Shown here one piece after another: positions 38,801-52,500 of a stretch of 64,000 nt of DNA (its first letter is position 1; each line of letters opens with the position of its first letter). A program made the translations under genes and the position numbers. Source of the DNA: Rhynchonema sp. JSB1_4 (Eukaryota > Nematoda > Chromadorea > Monhysterida > Xyalidae); contig JASAMV010003826.1 of the NCBI GenBank assembly GCA_030248065.1, forward strand, positions 1-64,000, written 5' to 3'. The notes below the pieces were generated by a model, which was not told the DNA's origin, made no database searches, and saw only the letters and a program-made list of their open reading frames with translations.

Positions 38801-41800
38801 GTGATTGCTGCATTCGACGGTGGGTCTGTGCGCAATGCCTTGTCAACGGTGCATGCGTTCATGCCACCTGCATCGGTTCGGTCGTTTACCCAACCCTTAT
38901 TATAATTTTCGGTATGAGGTCAGATTTAGGTGCATTTAGCAGATGGCATTTAGTTTCATAACAAACGGTTAAATTTCGTTATTATTATTCGAGTTTTGAT
39001 TTTTGTGAATTTATCACGGAAACTATAGCAACACTACGCCAACACGATTTTGGAGGTGGCAGATTAGTGAAACGTTCATACGTGGCTGCTGATTTGAGAA
39101 ATGTTACACTTTAACAACCTAGTGCATTAGGATTTTCTCTTTCTATTCTCGTTTTTGTAGGCGTACCACCTGCAAAATCGGGCTCGTGTTGGCGTAGTTT
39201 GCCTACGAATCGTTTAACCCAACCGCATTGACGTTCAGTTTTAACGAGCGAATCATTTTCGGTCGCTAGTATCAGTTGAGGGTTGAACTAGCTCTTGATT
39301 TATCGAAATGAGTTTCAGTATTCGATACCGAGCAATCTTGAACAAGCGATCACCATGGCTCCACAGGGTCAGTCACAAGAGATGGCCAGTTTACTAGCGT
39401 ACAAATTGGAACAAGCCGCCAACTTGAGGGTATGATGGACTTCTTTGGTTGTTTTTTTGGCATAAAATGTTTCACTTTTCTTCCACATTTGTGTTTTTAT
39501 TCAGCTGGTCGGTCTGTGGCAACGCGTGATCATTGATTGGCTAGGTGCTATCGGACACACACTGGCATCCAATCTGTCCATCACAAGTGCGGTCACCGCT
39601 GAAGCACTCAGGGTTGAGGTATAGTCCGGCCATCAGCTCATGTCACTTTGTGATGCTGCTGGCTGGTTTGTTCCCTTCCTCCACGTTCTAATGAAAGAGA
39701 AATTGAGTTTCCGAAAAAAATTATTTTTGTTCCTAGATTGTGGTTTTTATGAAATCGACGTGTTTTATCGATTTTAATTTAATTTAATTTTAAATTTGAT
39801 CGAATTCAATCTTTTTCGACACATTTTGTCATTTTTTTAGTTTTTTTTTGCAAAATAGGTCACACTCAATTTCTCTTTCATTAGAACGTGGAGGAAGGGA
39901 ACAAAGACTAGCCAGCAGCAACACAAAGTGCCATGAGCTGGTGGACGGACTATACGGTATTAACTTTGTAAATACAGTGCACTATCTTGGTAGTAATCTT
40001 CTATATAATGTATATGGTGAACATTTTGGAACCTAATCTACCGTGAACGACCAAATTACCACTCAATGTACTTATTGAGTGTTTTTTACAGTGACCAAGT
40101 GCGTGGTCCCAATCTTGTCACTATAGAGAGGTGAGGCTGTAGCATCAAAAAACCCATTATGTGAATGTTTTAGCTGCTGACCTGGCACGACCAGTTGTTC
40201 CGTGTGTCCGACATGGCAGCGTTCACGACACAAACATCGCTGTTGGCTGAAAGGGTCAAGGCCTACATCGATACACTGGTCTCGCAGATAAAGGTCTTGC
40301 TTTTGTAAGCATGGCGCTTTTCTTTCGTATCAGAAATATCCAGAAGCTTGTTTTTTCAGGCCTCAACCACACCACAGTCCCCTGCTCCAACGGATGTGTG
40401 CCTTTTACTAGCCACTTTCCTCCTGAACACGTCTGATTACGAGTTTGTACTGAACAATTGTGCGCAGTTCACGAGCAAGTATTTTGATGTGAGTTGTTAG
40501 TTTATAACGCGTTGATATTATTCTGATCGTGGCGATATCAATGTTTGTCTTGTCCGGTCTTGCCTTGGTCACGTGACTTTTGTATGTGGAATATTTCGAG
40601 ATTTACTAATACCACTATTCGATTGGCTTAACTGTGGTCTCTCGGACACTAAGAACTGACGCCGAGCGAATTTAGTGGCAGTCCCGTAACCAACGTAAGG
40701 CAGGACAGGACCGATCACCAGGTTTGATTCGCTCAGTGTGTCACTGCATGCAACGACGGAGTAGTCGTCGCTATCATGCCCATTCGTGATCTATAGCGAT
40801 ATTGCCCAACGTGATGTGATTGTTGGTGGTATTATGCCAACCAACTGTTCATTCCTTGTTTCTGTGCAGTACGCCAAAATCCTGATCATGATTGTGCATG
40901 GTGCCGAGAAGGACACGGAGCTGCGCAAAGTGGCCCCGTTGTTCCACGAATGGAGTGCACCAACAATGCTAATGTCGGCCGGACAGGTCAGAATTCGATG
41001 GTTACATTCGTTTGCAGAAATGATGGTAACCAGTTGCATGGGCCTGTTTCAGCAAGGCAGAAACACGGGTGAAATCAAACGCGACGCGAAACCCACTGCT
41101 GCGCTGTTGCCACAAGCGCAATTCTCGCAAATGATCACGCAAATCAAGGTTTGATTTTTCTGCTCGGTATTTCTGTTTTCCTAAAAAGCTAAAAAAATTT
41201 CCAGGAAGAGCGAGTGTTATCACTGTTGCTGTCCTATCTCTGCCATTTGTACCGCATCAGCACCGACGGGACCACGCAGATTTTCAGTGAAAAATCCCAA
41301 ATTTGGACGCAGGCGCATGTGGCTGAGTAAGAACCGGGTGAATCTTTTTTGCAGAAAATTCTCACAATTTCATTTGATTTTCAATAATAATTCAGCACGA
41401 CCACCGACATCGACCAAACATTTGTGCTGGAATGCATTCACCTCGTTGTGCGGAATGCGTTGCTGGTCAATCCACATAATGCGTTTGTGTGGCGCACAAA
41501 GGGCGATATGTGCAAGGGTAAGTTGGTAGATCGCGGAGTTTGCACTTATTGTTTGTAAATTCCGCAGATTGGCACTTGAATAGCATAAACGTGGAGGACC
41601 ATAACTCGAAATCCAAAGTGTGCCATGTATTCAATGTCTAGGAAAATTCCGTTTGGTTGGTTGGCGGTTTGGCGGGAATGATTTCGTAGGAGTGAAAATG
41701 GTGGCGTAGGAAATAGATAACCAATTTCAGAGTTTGGACTTAATTTTTCAGTTTTGATATTAAGTGATTTCTGTTTTTATGATAAAGTAAGTCAAAAATA

Positions 41801-42966
41801 GCTTTACTAGATTACGGTTCATTGCGAGAAACTCGTGCAAAAAGACGTCAATTTGGGCGAAAATAAGAACCAGCCAAATTGTTTAGTGGAATTTTGAGGT
41901 TTAGTACCAATGCGCTGGCTGCTTCTTTTTGTTCTGGCTGGCGAATTTTCAGGGTCTACCAACCAATGGCTAGTGCTAAAATTTGAAAATAAAAACCGTG
42001 ACCTATTCGGTTGACCACCTGTCCGGCACTTTTCAGCAGTCAACGACCACACGGGGGCAATGCGTGCATATCTGCAATGTCTCTTATCTTGTTCAAATGC
42101 ATTCCAATTGTCAATGTTTCCCACTAACATTGCCGATGACGCAGTGAGTTCTCGTGTATAATTCTGATTTCCATGGTGATCCTCTTCCACTTCCTTCATG
42201 TGGTATAAATCGGCTGGGACTGTAGCATTGGCTGATTGCGCCTGATTCATCAGGGCATCATGTTGCATTGCAGTTGTACGCATCAATGGTGGATTGTGCA
42301 TCCAGTCTGTCGTGTCACACGCAACAACTGTTGTTATGTCAACTTCGTGCGCCACACACGCCCGACGCATACGTGTCTGCCATCAAGACCTATGCCTCTA
42401 ATGGCGCGCAGTCACGTGACGCCATGCATGACATGATGGTCTATATCTGGGACGTAAATTTGTGCGAGTATTTGATTGGTTGGTTTAGTTAGTACAACGT
42501 CGTTGGGGAGAATTTATTTCACTTATCGCAGGTACGTCGGGTCATACACAATGTCCCGCTGAAATATCAGTGATTCAGCCTATGGCAGGTGCTTCAGCGA
42601 AAACTTGTGTAATTATTGACATTTATTGGTATTTAATATTATTATCGGTATTTAATAAATTATTGTGGTAATTCGGTCGACAAGAATCCTTTCATCGGCC
42701 TGTGTAATGTTTCACAAAATCGGGTCTTTCTTCAGATTATCTGCACCGCAACGGCCAACGTGAGAAAACTGCGCACGTTGTGAGTACATAACTTCTTATT
42801 CGCTTGGATTATAATGCATATTTTCACATTTTCTGTTTTGCAGTTGTCGCAAATCTCCAAGCTCGGCATGAACATGCACAATGCGCCCAACGTGCAAGAG
42901 TTGTTCGCACACAAACGCCGACGCGCATTACTGTCACACTTGTGCGCGCATTATTTGATTGATTGA
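32817..42966 (+). CDS. ints8: Integrator complex subunit 8
   Basis: INTS8 bridges PP2A to the Integrator complex, which cleaves snRNA and paused mRNA transcripts in the nucleus. Twenty-four exons: 32817-32943, 33192-33281, 33347-33446, 33897-34061, 35305-35370, 35561-35615, 35831-36037, 36322-36411, 36685-36834, 36956-37002, 37645-37771, 38179-38413, 38766-38848, 39319-39429, 39505-39618, 40174-40293, 40360-40488, 40870-41148, 41205-41326, 41396-41517, 42037-42143, 42274-42478, 42736-42779, 42844-42966. These sum to 3018 nt (1005 aa; the human protein is about 995). Recognisable blocks are WIDFFVNGKHLAEHLRK at the N-terminus, LGCCCHLDWDF, the TPR segment MRAYLQCLLSCSNAF, DAMHDMMVYIWDVNLCEYL, and the C-terminal HKRRRALLSHLCAHYLID. 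The protein is soluble and helical with no signal peptide. Exons 10 and 13 have alternative ends. Transposable elements occupy at least three introns. Confidence 0.93.
34256..34675. mobile_element. hAT-like MITE, word GTACGTCTGTTCCCCCTCC, in INTS8 intron 4
   Basis: Ends CAGTGTAGTTCCTGG and CCAGGAACTACACTG with a perfect 8-bp flank GTTGGTTG (34248-34255, 34676-34683). The word occurs about three times on the left and twice on the right beside long G and C runs; the core repeats TTTAGGCCTAAAAT. The ends are the same as at 25687 and 44471 but the word differs. Confidence 0.9.
37095..37450. mobile_element. Probable hAT-like MITE, words GGTACCTTGC/GGTATCTTGCC, in INTS8 intron 10
   Basis: The right end CCTGTCACTACACTG matches the family (CAGTGTAGTGACAGG). 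GGGTATCTTGCC and GGGTACCTTGCAG words lie inside it, and the core contains CACGCGCTCCGCGCG. The left end is diverged; possible flanks GTGGTGAT and GTGGTGAA. Confidence 0.5.
39620..39954. mobile_element. TATAGTCC-family element, copy C, at an INTS8 splice donor
   Basis: TATAGTCCGGCCATCAGCTC at the left mirrors GAGCTGGTGGACGGACTATA at the right. The arms stay paired for about 80 bp (GTTCCCTTCCTCCACGTTCT and its inverse). The intron after exon 15 begins at 39619 with G, so the T of the GT donor is the first base of the element. Confidence 0.75.
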
Positions 42967-43536
42967 TGGAAACTGTTGCTGCTGTCTGTTTTGGCGTGTT
43001 ATCTGTTCGTTGTCACCATTTCTGAGTGTCAATCTAACTGTCTAACTGATAAAAAAAGTGTTTTAACACGATTTGGGGCTTGCCACTTGCTGAAAGAATA
43101 ACAGATTTGAATTCTGTTCGTGAAAGGAAACTATCTTTCAACATCGGTCTGTACCCACCACCAGGATGACGCTGGCCAGCCAGTAATGTTTCAAGAAGAC
43201 CATTATTAACTTTTTGCTTGTCGTCTCTGTAATGTTTCATTTGACTTAAGCTGGGACCAAAGCTCAAGCCTAAGTCCAGCATGAAAAATAAGCCTGAATT
43301 CGCACCAGTTCGGTCGTACTGGTGCGGCGTTTCCTTAAAACTGGCCACCAGTTTTGCAGGCGGCGTCATCTGACCGGGTTTAGACGTCAATATTGCTGTG
43401 ATGGTTCACTATTGCGTCAGCCTAACACAAGGATGTTACCGTTCTATGATCTGGTGGTGGTGGTGATTATTGCTATTTTTTCTTATTTCTAGGTTGTTCC
43501 AGTTCCAGTATTAGACTGAGAAAAGGCCGACTTCGG
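42967..43536. other. Short intergenic interval between INTS8 and EPRS
   Basis: Holds the INTS8 3' UTR and EPRS 5' UTR/promoter. No TATA box or unambiguous polyadenylation signal stands out. A 118-codon minus-strand frame here looks like chance. Confidence 0.6.
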
Positions 43537-46500
43537 ATGATCATGACAAAAGGAATGCATCTTCAGAATGTGCCCAGTGACTTGGCGGAGAAAAATAAAT
43601 ACGGTTGGTGTTCTTGTTCAAAGAAGATGATGATATGAAATTTGTTTTGCTTTTGTAATCTGGAAAAATGGGTATTTTTATCCTTATTCCAAACTTCCAG
43701 CAAGCCTGAAACTAATGGAATTCTTGAAGTGCCACGATAAAGTGAAGGTGTCGCAGGCGAAAAGCAATGGAGGACTGTGTCTAGAAGTGTAAGTTATTGA
43801 CATTAGCTCGTGTTTTCTATTTCTCCAATGAAAAACAAAGTAAACGGCTTGTTTGTTAGCGACGGCGTCACGTTGACGAACGACGAGTCGATAGCGTTGG
43901 CGCTGTGTCGGTCAATACAACCAATGTTGATTGGCAAGACGTTGCACGATCAGTGCGAGGTTGGGCGGGCGGGACAAGGGATTATTTGATTTTGTATTTT
44001 GTTGAATTGCAAAGTAGCGCGCTTTATTGTTCAATTCATTAGTTGTGTTCCGTAGCTTTTTGTGCACTTGGTGTTCTATTTGGGCTTAAATTTCCGATTG
44101 GCAGCTAACACGGAGAGTTGCATGTAAACGAACGAAGAATTTCTCGCGTTGCAGTAGATTTTTTAAATTTGCACCTGGGCGGGCCCAGTCAGTGTCGTAG
44201 CAGGCCCATGTGTGCGAGGTAAGTAGGATGCAGGGTTGGGACCGGAGGCGTGAGAAGTATAATATTGGTACGTATATTTGTATGTAATCGGCTTCTGTGG
44301 ACCAGGCCCGGGAAACTTACATACCGTATTGTCGGAAATAGAACCCCCCATTAATTGACCCCCCCATTAATTGAACCCCCTCTAAATGGCTCGAAATCAA
44401 AAATAGAACCCCCATTAATTGACCCCCCCATTAATAGAACCCCACCCCCAACCTTCACCGTACCACAGATCAGTGTAGTTCCTGGTCCGGCGCGGCGGTT
44501 AGTGTACCTACCCCTTTTTTCCGTGCGGCGGTTAGTGTACCTCCCTGGGGGGGGGGGAAGGGGGAAGATCCAAATTCAGGAAAAAGTCACTTTTTGAGGT
44601 CGAAAATTTGACCGATTTTTGGCCCTTTTTGGAAAAATTTCTCCATAAAAAGGGTATTTTGGCGACTTTTGACAACATCGACCTAAAAATCATCCATTTT
44701 AGGCCTAAAAATGCCCATTTTAGGTCTAAAATTGCCTATTTTAGGCAAAAATTGAGGCGGTTAGTGTACCGTACCTGGCGCGGCGGTTAGTGTATTAGTG
44801 TACCTTGGTCGCGGCGGTTAGTGTACCTTAGGGGGGACCCCCCTCCCCCCCAGGAACTACACTGCCACAGATTAGTGGTATGGTAGGGCTGTGTTGTTGT
44901 GTCAAACGTTGTTTAAGCTTGCGCACACAACGGAATAAAGCTTTTTAAGCATAATTGCCGCTGTTGAAGTTAGAAAATACAGAAAACAAGCCATTTTTAT
45001 GGGCATTATTAACAATGGTTTTTTTGTCGGGGGGCCTGATGAAAAATATAACCCCCCAATAATTGACCCCCCATAAATTGAACCCCCCCCAAAATGACCC
45101 CAGTGAAAAAATAGACCCCCCGGGTTCTATTTCCGACAATACGGTACAGTGTGGTACTTGGCCAGGGTGTTGACGATATAGATTAGGACCTGAAATGTGT
45201 TGACAAAGCTTAGACCTATAAACCAATTCTAGGCCTGAAGTTACCTATATCCCGGATGTTGGGGTACCAGCGCGTACCATCCCTTCCCTATACTAGCGGA
45301 CGAAAGAAGCCGTTTTTACCCTCCCTCATAGAGCTACGCTGCCTGAAACATTGACTTAGGCCAAAAACACAAATATCTGGTACAAACTAAATAGCACACA
45401 GTACAAAGTCCAACCGTCAAGGGTAAACCACCACACAAACACCGTTCAAAACTAAACCACACTTTAGGTTGAGAGTTGGCTGCACCAATCGAGCTGTGTG
45501 CTGCACGCACCCGAGAGCACGTGCCGCTCAATGTGCCATCGGTTTGTGCTGCGAATGGACGCAACATTGGCGGCACACGATCAATACTTGATGGGTGATC
45601 AGTTGACACTCGCTGATATATTCGTGTTGACTGCGCTCGAGAGATGCGCTGGTTGGTGTTTGCGGGATGGTTGTTTATGGGCCGTGCTGACTTCTGGCTT
45701 GTATAGTTGCAATTTTTTCCGGAAAAATATATTTACTGAATAAAACCGTGTTTTCGATATTTTTCCGAGCCAAATTTGGGCACCGGTCCAAATTGTGTGT
45801 ATTTGGCACATTATGCGCTAAAAATGATGTATGAAAAGGAAACCTGTTCAGAAAGGGCGAATAAAACCTGTAAAAGGGCTGGAAAACACTTGAAAAAGTA
45901 TGTTTCTGCAATAAAACTAGGTGGTTTCCCACAATTTTGACACTTTTTTAGAAAAGTTCAAAATTGGCCGTGCAATTTTTCCGGAAAAATATATTTCACT
46001 GAAAAAAACGGTTTTTCCGTTCCGTTTTTTTAGGAAAAAAACCGTTTTTTTTCCACCTGCAACTATACTGGCTTGTGCCCAAGGCGTAGCAAAAATCATG
46101 AAATTAGTTTTTCCTAAATAGCTTCGAACTCAATCTCATGCTGGCCGCTTGCTTGGAGGGCACCTACCTCTTTTCCGGTGGACCTCCCTGCACACCAACT
46201 CGAACGCAGCCCGGAGCCGGGATCCCCTTATGCTTTCGTTTCGCGTCTTGGCTAGACCACCTGGGGGCGACGTTGGATAGTTTAGTGGAATTGTACCGTC
46301 CTGTTCCGAAAATGTTTTACGTAACACAAGTCGAACGTTGATAAATGTTTTGTCGACTTCGAAAGGCCGACCAGAATATCAGCCTTTTTCAATGACCTGC
46401 TGCTGGAAATACAATTGCCATAAACAATAAAAAAGCAAAATGATTGCCAGGTAAGATGGTGTATGTGAGCATGTACGCATACATGTTTGTCGCTAATTTT

Positions 46501-49483
46501 CACGAGCTTCTCCTGTTGATCTCTATTGCTTTGTTTCAGCCTCTAAGGTCGGAATTGGCATCAAACTCGAGCAGTACATGGCGCGTGTACGCGGCAACGC
46601 CGGGGATATAGCTGCAATGGGGGATTCGCCTTGCAAATCGTCAAAGGGGAAACAGAAAACGGAGAAGAAGGTTGGAGTCAAAATTAGATATTTATAAACG
46701 TAAGAAAAATGTGCGTTTGCTTTAGACTGAACATAAATTTTTTGAGTTTTAAAAATTATTTTGTTGCGTTTTAAAAAGTAAATCATTTCCACGCCAGGCC
46801 ACTGTCAAGTCAGTCTCATCGACGTCAAGTCTGGAATCGAGCCGAGAGCAGGGCAAATTCATTGAGCTGCCCGGTGCCGAGATGGGCAAAGTCGTCGTGC
46901 GATTCCCGCCGGAAGCCAGCGGGTTGGCCGATTTTGTTCATGACCGTTTTGATTTTGGTAGATTTTTGGGTGCAGGCTTCACCAGAATCTTGTTTGCTAT
47001 TTGCTCGCGTAATTTTTACGTTCTGCCCACAAAACGAAACGCTGGGTGTAAATTGCACCTAAAGTTTTGTTTTATATCCTAATGAATATTGAAAAACCCA
47101 ATGCGATTCGATAAAATTTATTGGCTTGACTACCACAGTTACCTTCACATTGGTCACGCCAAGGCAGCCTTGCTCAACCAATACTACCAGCAAACATTCA
47201 ACGGACAATTGATTATGCGATTCGATGACACAAACCCGGCGAAGGAGAGTAGCGAATTTGAAGAGGTTGGTTGTGTCTTTTGCAGCTTTTGCGCAAAGAT
47301 AATTGTGACTTGGAATTCTGAACGTTTTAGGTGATCAAAGAAGATCTGAAGCTTTTACAAATTACACCCGACCGTTGGACGCATTCGTCTGATCATTTTG
47401 ACACAATGTTGACACTTTGCAAACAACTGTTGCAAAAGGTAACAACATAGCGAGATTTTTGTTAGCTTTTAGGAAGAAGAAAAATAATTTTACAAAAGTT
47501 TCTCAGGGTCTGGCTTATGTTGACGACACCGATGCTGAAACGATGAAAAAGGAGCGAGAGCTGAGACAACCATCCAAACGTAGAGATCAAGGTTAATTTT
47601 CTTCGTGTGGTTTTTTTCTTCGCACTTTCTAGCCATAATGCTTGACTTGACCTATTATTTTTATCCAAGAGCTTTGTCTGGTGCGGATGTAGTCCACTCT
47701 TTTATTTGACGTGACTGACATGCAATAGATTATACGTAGCAGTATTGAAAGATCAAACTGCCGGTCAGCATCGCGGATTTCAGCATAAAAAATAGTTGCC
47801 ACAACAAAAATAATGTGATGTTGCAAACAACAATATTTTTTAATGTTCAGCACCGACCGAGAATATCCGAATGTGGGACGAGATGTGCGCGGGCAGCGAG
47901 CTCGGTCAACGTTGTGCCGTGCGTGCCAAGATTGACATGCAGTCCAACAATGGGTGCATGCGAGATCCGACCATCTATCGATGCAAACCTGAACCACATG
48001 TCCGCACCGGCAATAAATACAAGTGTGTCAATTGCTCCTAAATCAATTTTTGTGTGAGATTTCCTGAAAATGTAATGAAGACGCACTCGTGCGAGAACAG
48101 GCACCTGCAGTAAAAGTCGGTTTGTTAGGTGCCAAAAGGAACTCTGGCTCATAGATTTTGGCCAAAAGCACACAAAGCGCCTAACTTGTAGGTGCCATTG
48201 CCAACTATGGTAGAAAAGCTCGCGGTTGGACCATAATTGAGTAGAACGCTTGCAGAGTGTATCCGACGTACGATTTCGCATGTCCGATAGTGGACAGCAT
48301 TGAAGGCGTGACACACGCACTGCGCACAACTGAGTATATGGACAGGGACGAACAATATTATTGGATTCTAGGTATGTCTGCTGGCTGCGTTTCTCTTTTT
48401 ATTCCCAGTACATATGTGCAACACGGCTTGTTTGCCTTTACGTGCAGATGCTCTGAAGATGCGCAAGCCCTACATCTACGCGTACAGTCGTCTGAACATG
48501 ATGAACACGGTGATGAGCAAACGAAAGTTGACATGGTTTGTCAATGAGGGTCACGTGGAGGGATGGTTGGTTAATTGGTTGACTACAGTTTCACTTTTTA
48601 TTCGTTTTTTTTGCCTGGGATCGTACACATTATCACAAAGGCAAGAATGTGTAGACGCCTATTGAAACAACTGCAGATAAGAGCGGAAGTACAGATTATG
48701 AAAATTGATTGGTTGATGGACAACTCATCAAAAGAGCCATCAATCGATGATTTCAGGGACGATCCCCGTTTCCCAACGATACGCGGTGTGATGCGCAGAG
48801 GCTTGACTATTGAGGGATTGAAGGAGTTCATTGTTGCGCAGGTTGGATAGTTTGGTCTGGAGGACCACCCGGTTCGCTCATTGCTCCCCCATTCAGTTAA
48901 TACTCTGCGTTTTAAAAATGTGAATGTTCGTTATTATTACGGAAGTACTTGGTCTCGAAATCATGCCGATTTGAAGAGGGTAGACTGTACTTTGACTGAA
49001 CGTCACAATGATACGTTTCACGTAAGACGAAGGGAGCAATAATCACCTTGCAACATCAGGGTTCGTCGCGTGCAGTCGTAATGATGGGCTGGGACAAGAT
49101 CTGGTCGTTCAACAAAAAGGTCATCGACCCGGTGGTGCCCCGGTATACGGCCTTGTCGAGTGACTCCTTGGTGCAAGTGGTTGTACAGGACATGATGGGG
49201 GAGGAGACGCGCCACATTGCCATGCATCCAAAGGTAGAGAAAGAGAATAACAGCGTGATTCTCTTGTAACACCTCTCTTTTTTCACCGCATAAACTGTGT
49301 GTGCGATTTGTGGTTCCTGCGGGTACGTCTTTGTTTCGCGCAGGCGGAGGGGGTGGGGGTAGGCTACACCTGCTTTTTTTTGTTTAAAAACAAAAGGACA
49401 AAAGCTTGGAGAAGTACAATGCCGGGGCGCGAGTTTCGGCCTTGTTTTTGAGGTTTTTTTCACGGAGAACAAGGAAAAAAAAG

Positions 49484-49527
<44 letters not shown>

Positions 49528-52500
49528 AGTAGGAAAGGAGGAAAATTATAAAAGTTTTTTTTTTTAGTTTAATTATTTTTTTAGTAGGTACAATTATTGA
49601 GGGGTTGCCGACCCCGGCTAAACGTCAACCGTGGTTCGGAGTCGGTCACGAACTTGGGATTTGTCCAGACCCGTGCGTAAGCGTGTTCTAAAGCTTGTCC
49701 AGTGTCGACCAGCGTGGTGTTGTATATTAGTTGTGCTGGAATAACTTGTCCATTGTTGAATAGAGGGATCCGAAGTTATCGGGTATCGGCACTCAAGAAG
49801 TATCGGCTATCAGGTATCGTGAAATATCGGCAATCGGGCATCGGCATACCCCCTGACACCGATCTAGGATAGCTTGCTGAAGACATTGCTGCAAGTACGA
49901 CACACAAGTTGCATTATCCCTTTTGTATCACAGAACACAGATGTCGGCCAGAAGCCAGTCAAATTCGGGCAGACGCTGTTGGTGGAACGTGAAGACGCGG
50001 AACTGATGAAACCCGGTTAGTCGCACAGTCCACCCTCCTCATAGTGACATGATCGGAAACCAGCAAGTTCAGTCACTCACAAAATAAAGTGGTAGTTTGA
50101 ATGTAAGCGGCATGATGGTGAACGATTTTTGGTTGTTATATAGACGCTTTCACTTTATTATTTGGGACATATAGAGCGGGTACATATTATATCCTGTATA
50201 TACTTTGTTTTTTCCGGGCGGTATAATTGACATACAATTGACAAATCAGTGAGCATGGGTTCACGCTGCTCACATCTTAATTTTCTACGGTTTTCTATTT
50301 CCAGGGGACACCGTTACGTTTATCAACTGGGGCAATATGAAAATCGTTGAGGCGAAACGAGATGCGGATGGCAAAGTGGTTGGAATTGTCGCTAAGCTCG
50401 ATTTAGACAACACTGTTAGTGTGTTTCGAGCTTTATTTTTGATCTGAGCAAAGCATACCGCTTTATGTTTTTCCAGGATTTCAAAAAGACGTTGAAAGTC
50501 ACCTGGTTGTGTGCATCGGACGTGCAGGTGCCCGTCGGTTGTGTGCATTACGACCATCTAATCAATAAGGCTGTGTTGGCGAAGGACGATGATTGGGCTA
50601 ATTACATCAACTACGAGTCAGAGGTTGGGCTGGATTTAATTTGGTTTTTTTGCCCGTTATCAAACTGCGCGATGGGATCGCCTCTGTACTGGTTACGTGA
50701 CTTTTCGAGATTTCGTTAAACGTGGTATCGTTAGTTGCAATATTCACGCTGTCACAAGTTGTTGATCTCAGGGATCTCTAGTCAGTCCCAGTGCCGTGCG
50801 GATCGGCAGTGTCAATACTCCGGTGACCCCAAAAAATTCAATTCTGAAATCGACCTACTGTGTGTGTGTATTCCCACCTCTCATTCCAGCACCGTTTCTC
50901 TCTAATGGGCGAGTCAGCATTAGCCAAGCTGCGTAAGGGTGACATCATCCAGCTACAACGCAAGGGCTACTACATTTGTGACGAACCACTAGTGGAAAAG
51001 AGTGTCAGGTCGGTTTAGGTGCTGCTTCCCATGTGCTTCTAAAATTGGGAAGTTAGGTTCTCTTTGCACCTGTAATTTTCCTATTTTACACATGAAACAA
51101 AATCCTAGATGCCAGTTGCATCTCAAGTTCTGATTATGAAATAACTCTGCAGATCGGGCAATCGACTGCCCATTATTCTCATCAATGTGCCTGATGGACA
51201 TGTCAAGGATATGCCGACTGCCATGAAGAAGGGATCGCAGGTACGGGCTGTGCCATTGAAACAGATATAGTTTCTGGTCAATACACTTTTCACCATTGAC
51301 TCAACACAGTTTTTTCTCAAACTGTAAGAAGAGAAACACCAAATAAGATTGCTGTTTCTTGACCTACATACTGTTTAGCATGTTTTTTAGTCTGTTATCA
51401 ACAAACACAAATGAGTAAAACTGGGCATTGTCAAGTTTCCACCGTTGCTGTAGCTAGGTAATTCAGGCCAGTCTGCAATCGAATGCCACTACGCAGTCCC
51501 AGGTGAGCATGTCAAGTACGGTCAATGAAACATCAGCCAGCAACAGTGCTGCTGATCAGCTGTTATTGGATGTGAAAGCGGTCGGCGATAAAATTCGTGA
51601 ATTGAAAGCTGCAAAGGCACCGAAGGCGAGTCATTTTGCAAACTTTTGGTCACTATCTGACTTGGTAACCTGGTCGGTCCGATGTCCGATCCAACCCTCT
51701 TGTTCACATGACCTTTGACTTGCTGGGTAGTTCTTTAATTTACTGATGTCGCTTAATCTTTGGCAGCGTTTGTCTGAGAAAGGCTCCTATTTTTACTCTG
51801 GTCGAAACAAGTGTAATCTAAGCAGGGCCGGACCGATCACCAAGCTTGATGAGCTCGTGTCTTGCAAAACTTCAAACAAATTTAAAATGAGTGTCTTTTT
51901 CAGTCTGCCATCGAAGCGGAAGTTAAAATCTTGAAAGAATCCAAGGACAAGTACAAGTCCTTGGCCGGGCAGGATTGGAACCCGAATTTGGTGGAGGAAG
52001 TGCTCAAACGCGAACAACAACCACCAGCTGGTGTTGCTCGTTCACAACAGCAGTCACAGACTGAGTCCGCTGATCAAATCTTGCTCCATGTGAAAGCCGT
52101 TGGTGACAAAATTCGTGATCTCAAGCAGAACAAGGCGCCCAAGGCGTGTGCTGGTTCATTGTTTTTTTAATTTCAAATGAATTTACTTTCAAAAGCACTT
52201 TACCGCTCCACCCTTTACTTTCTTGTTGGACAACCCAACTGCTCCAAATAATTCACTTTGGCTCATCTGTTTTAATAGCCAAACTCTTTCATTTCAGTCT
52301 GCAATCGAAGCCGAAGTGCAGATGCTGAAAGAGGCCAAGGACAAATACAAGTCACTGACAGGCCAAGAATGGAATCCAAATTTGGTGGAAGAGGTACTCA
52401 AACGACAACAAGGAATTGCAAACGGCCCAAGCCAAGTTGCCCCATCAGGTGCTGACCAGATTCTGCTGGATATCAAAGCTGTCGGCGACAAAGTTCGAGA

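Noticed and set aside
40988..41018. A 31-bp micro-intron inside INTS8 exon 18
   Set aside because: Although bounded by GTCAG and TTGCAG, it is not a multiple of three and removing it destroys the open frame.
43034..43390. 118-codon minus-strand open frame between INTS8 and EPRS
   Set aside because: It overlaps the expected 3' UTR and promoter space, shows no family motif and has no splice or start context; likely chance.
46000..46060. Telomere-like or structured tract of AAAAACCG repeats
   Set aside because: Only a short inverted TTTTTCCGG/CCGGAAAAA pattern in an intron; no regular period.
46127..46270. Possible extra EPRS exon
   Set aside because: Exon 4 joins exon 5 (46540) directly in phase and the intervening frame hits a stop; not needed.
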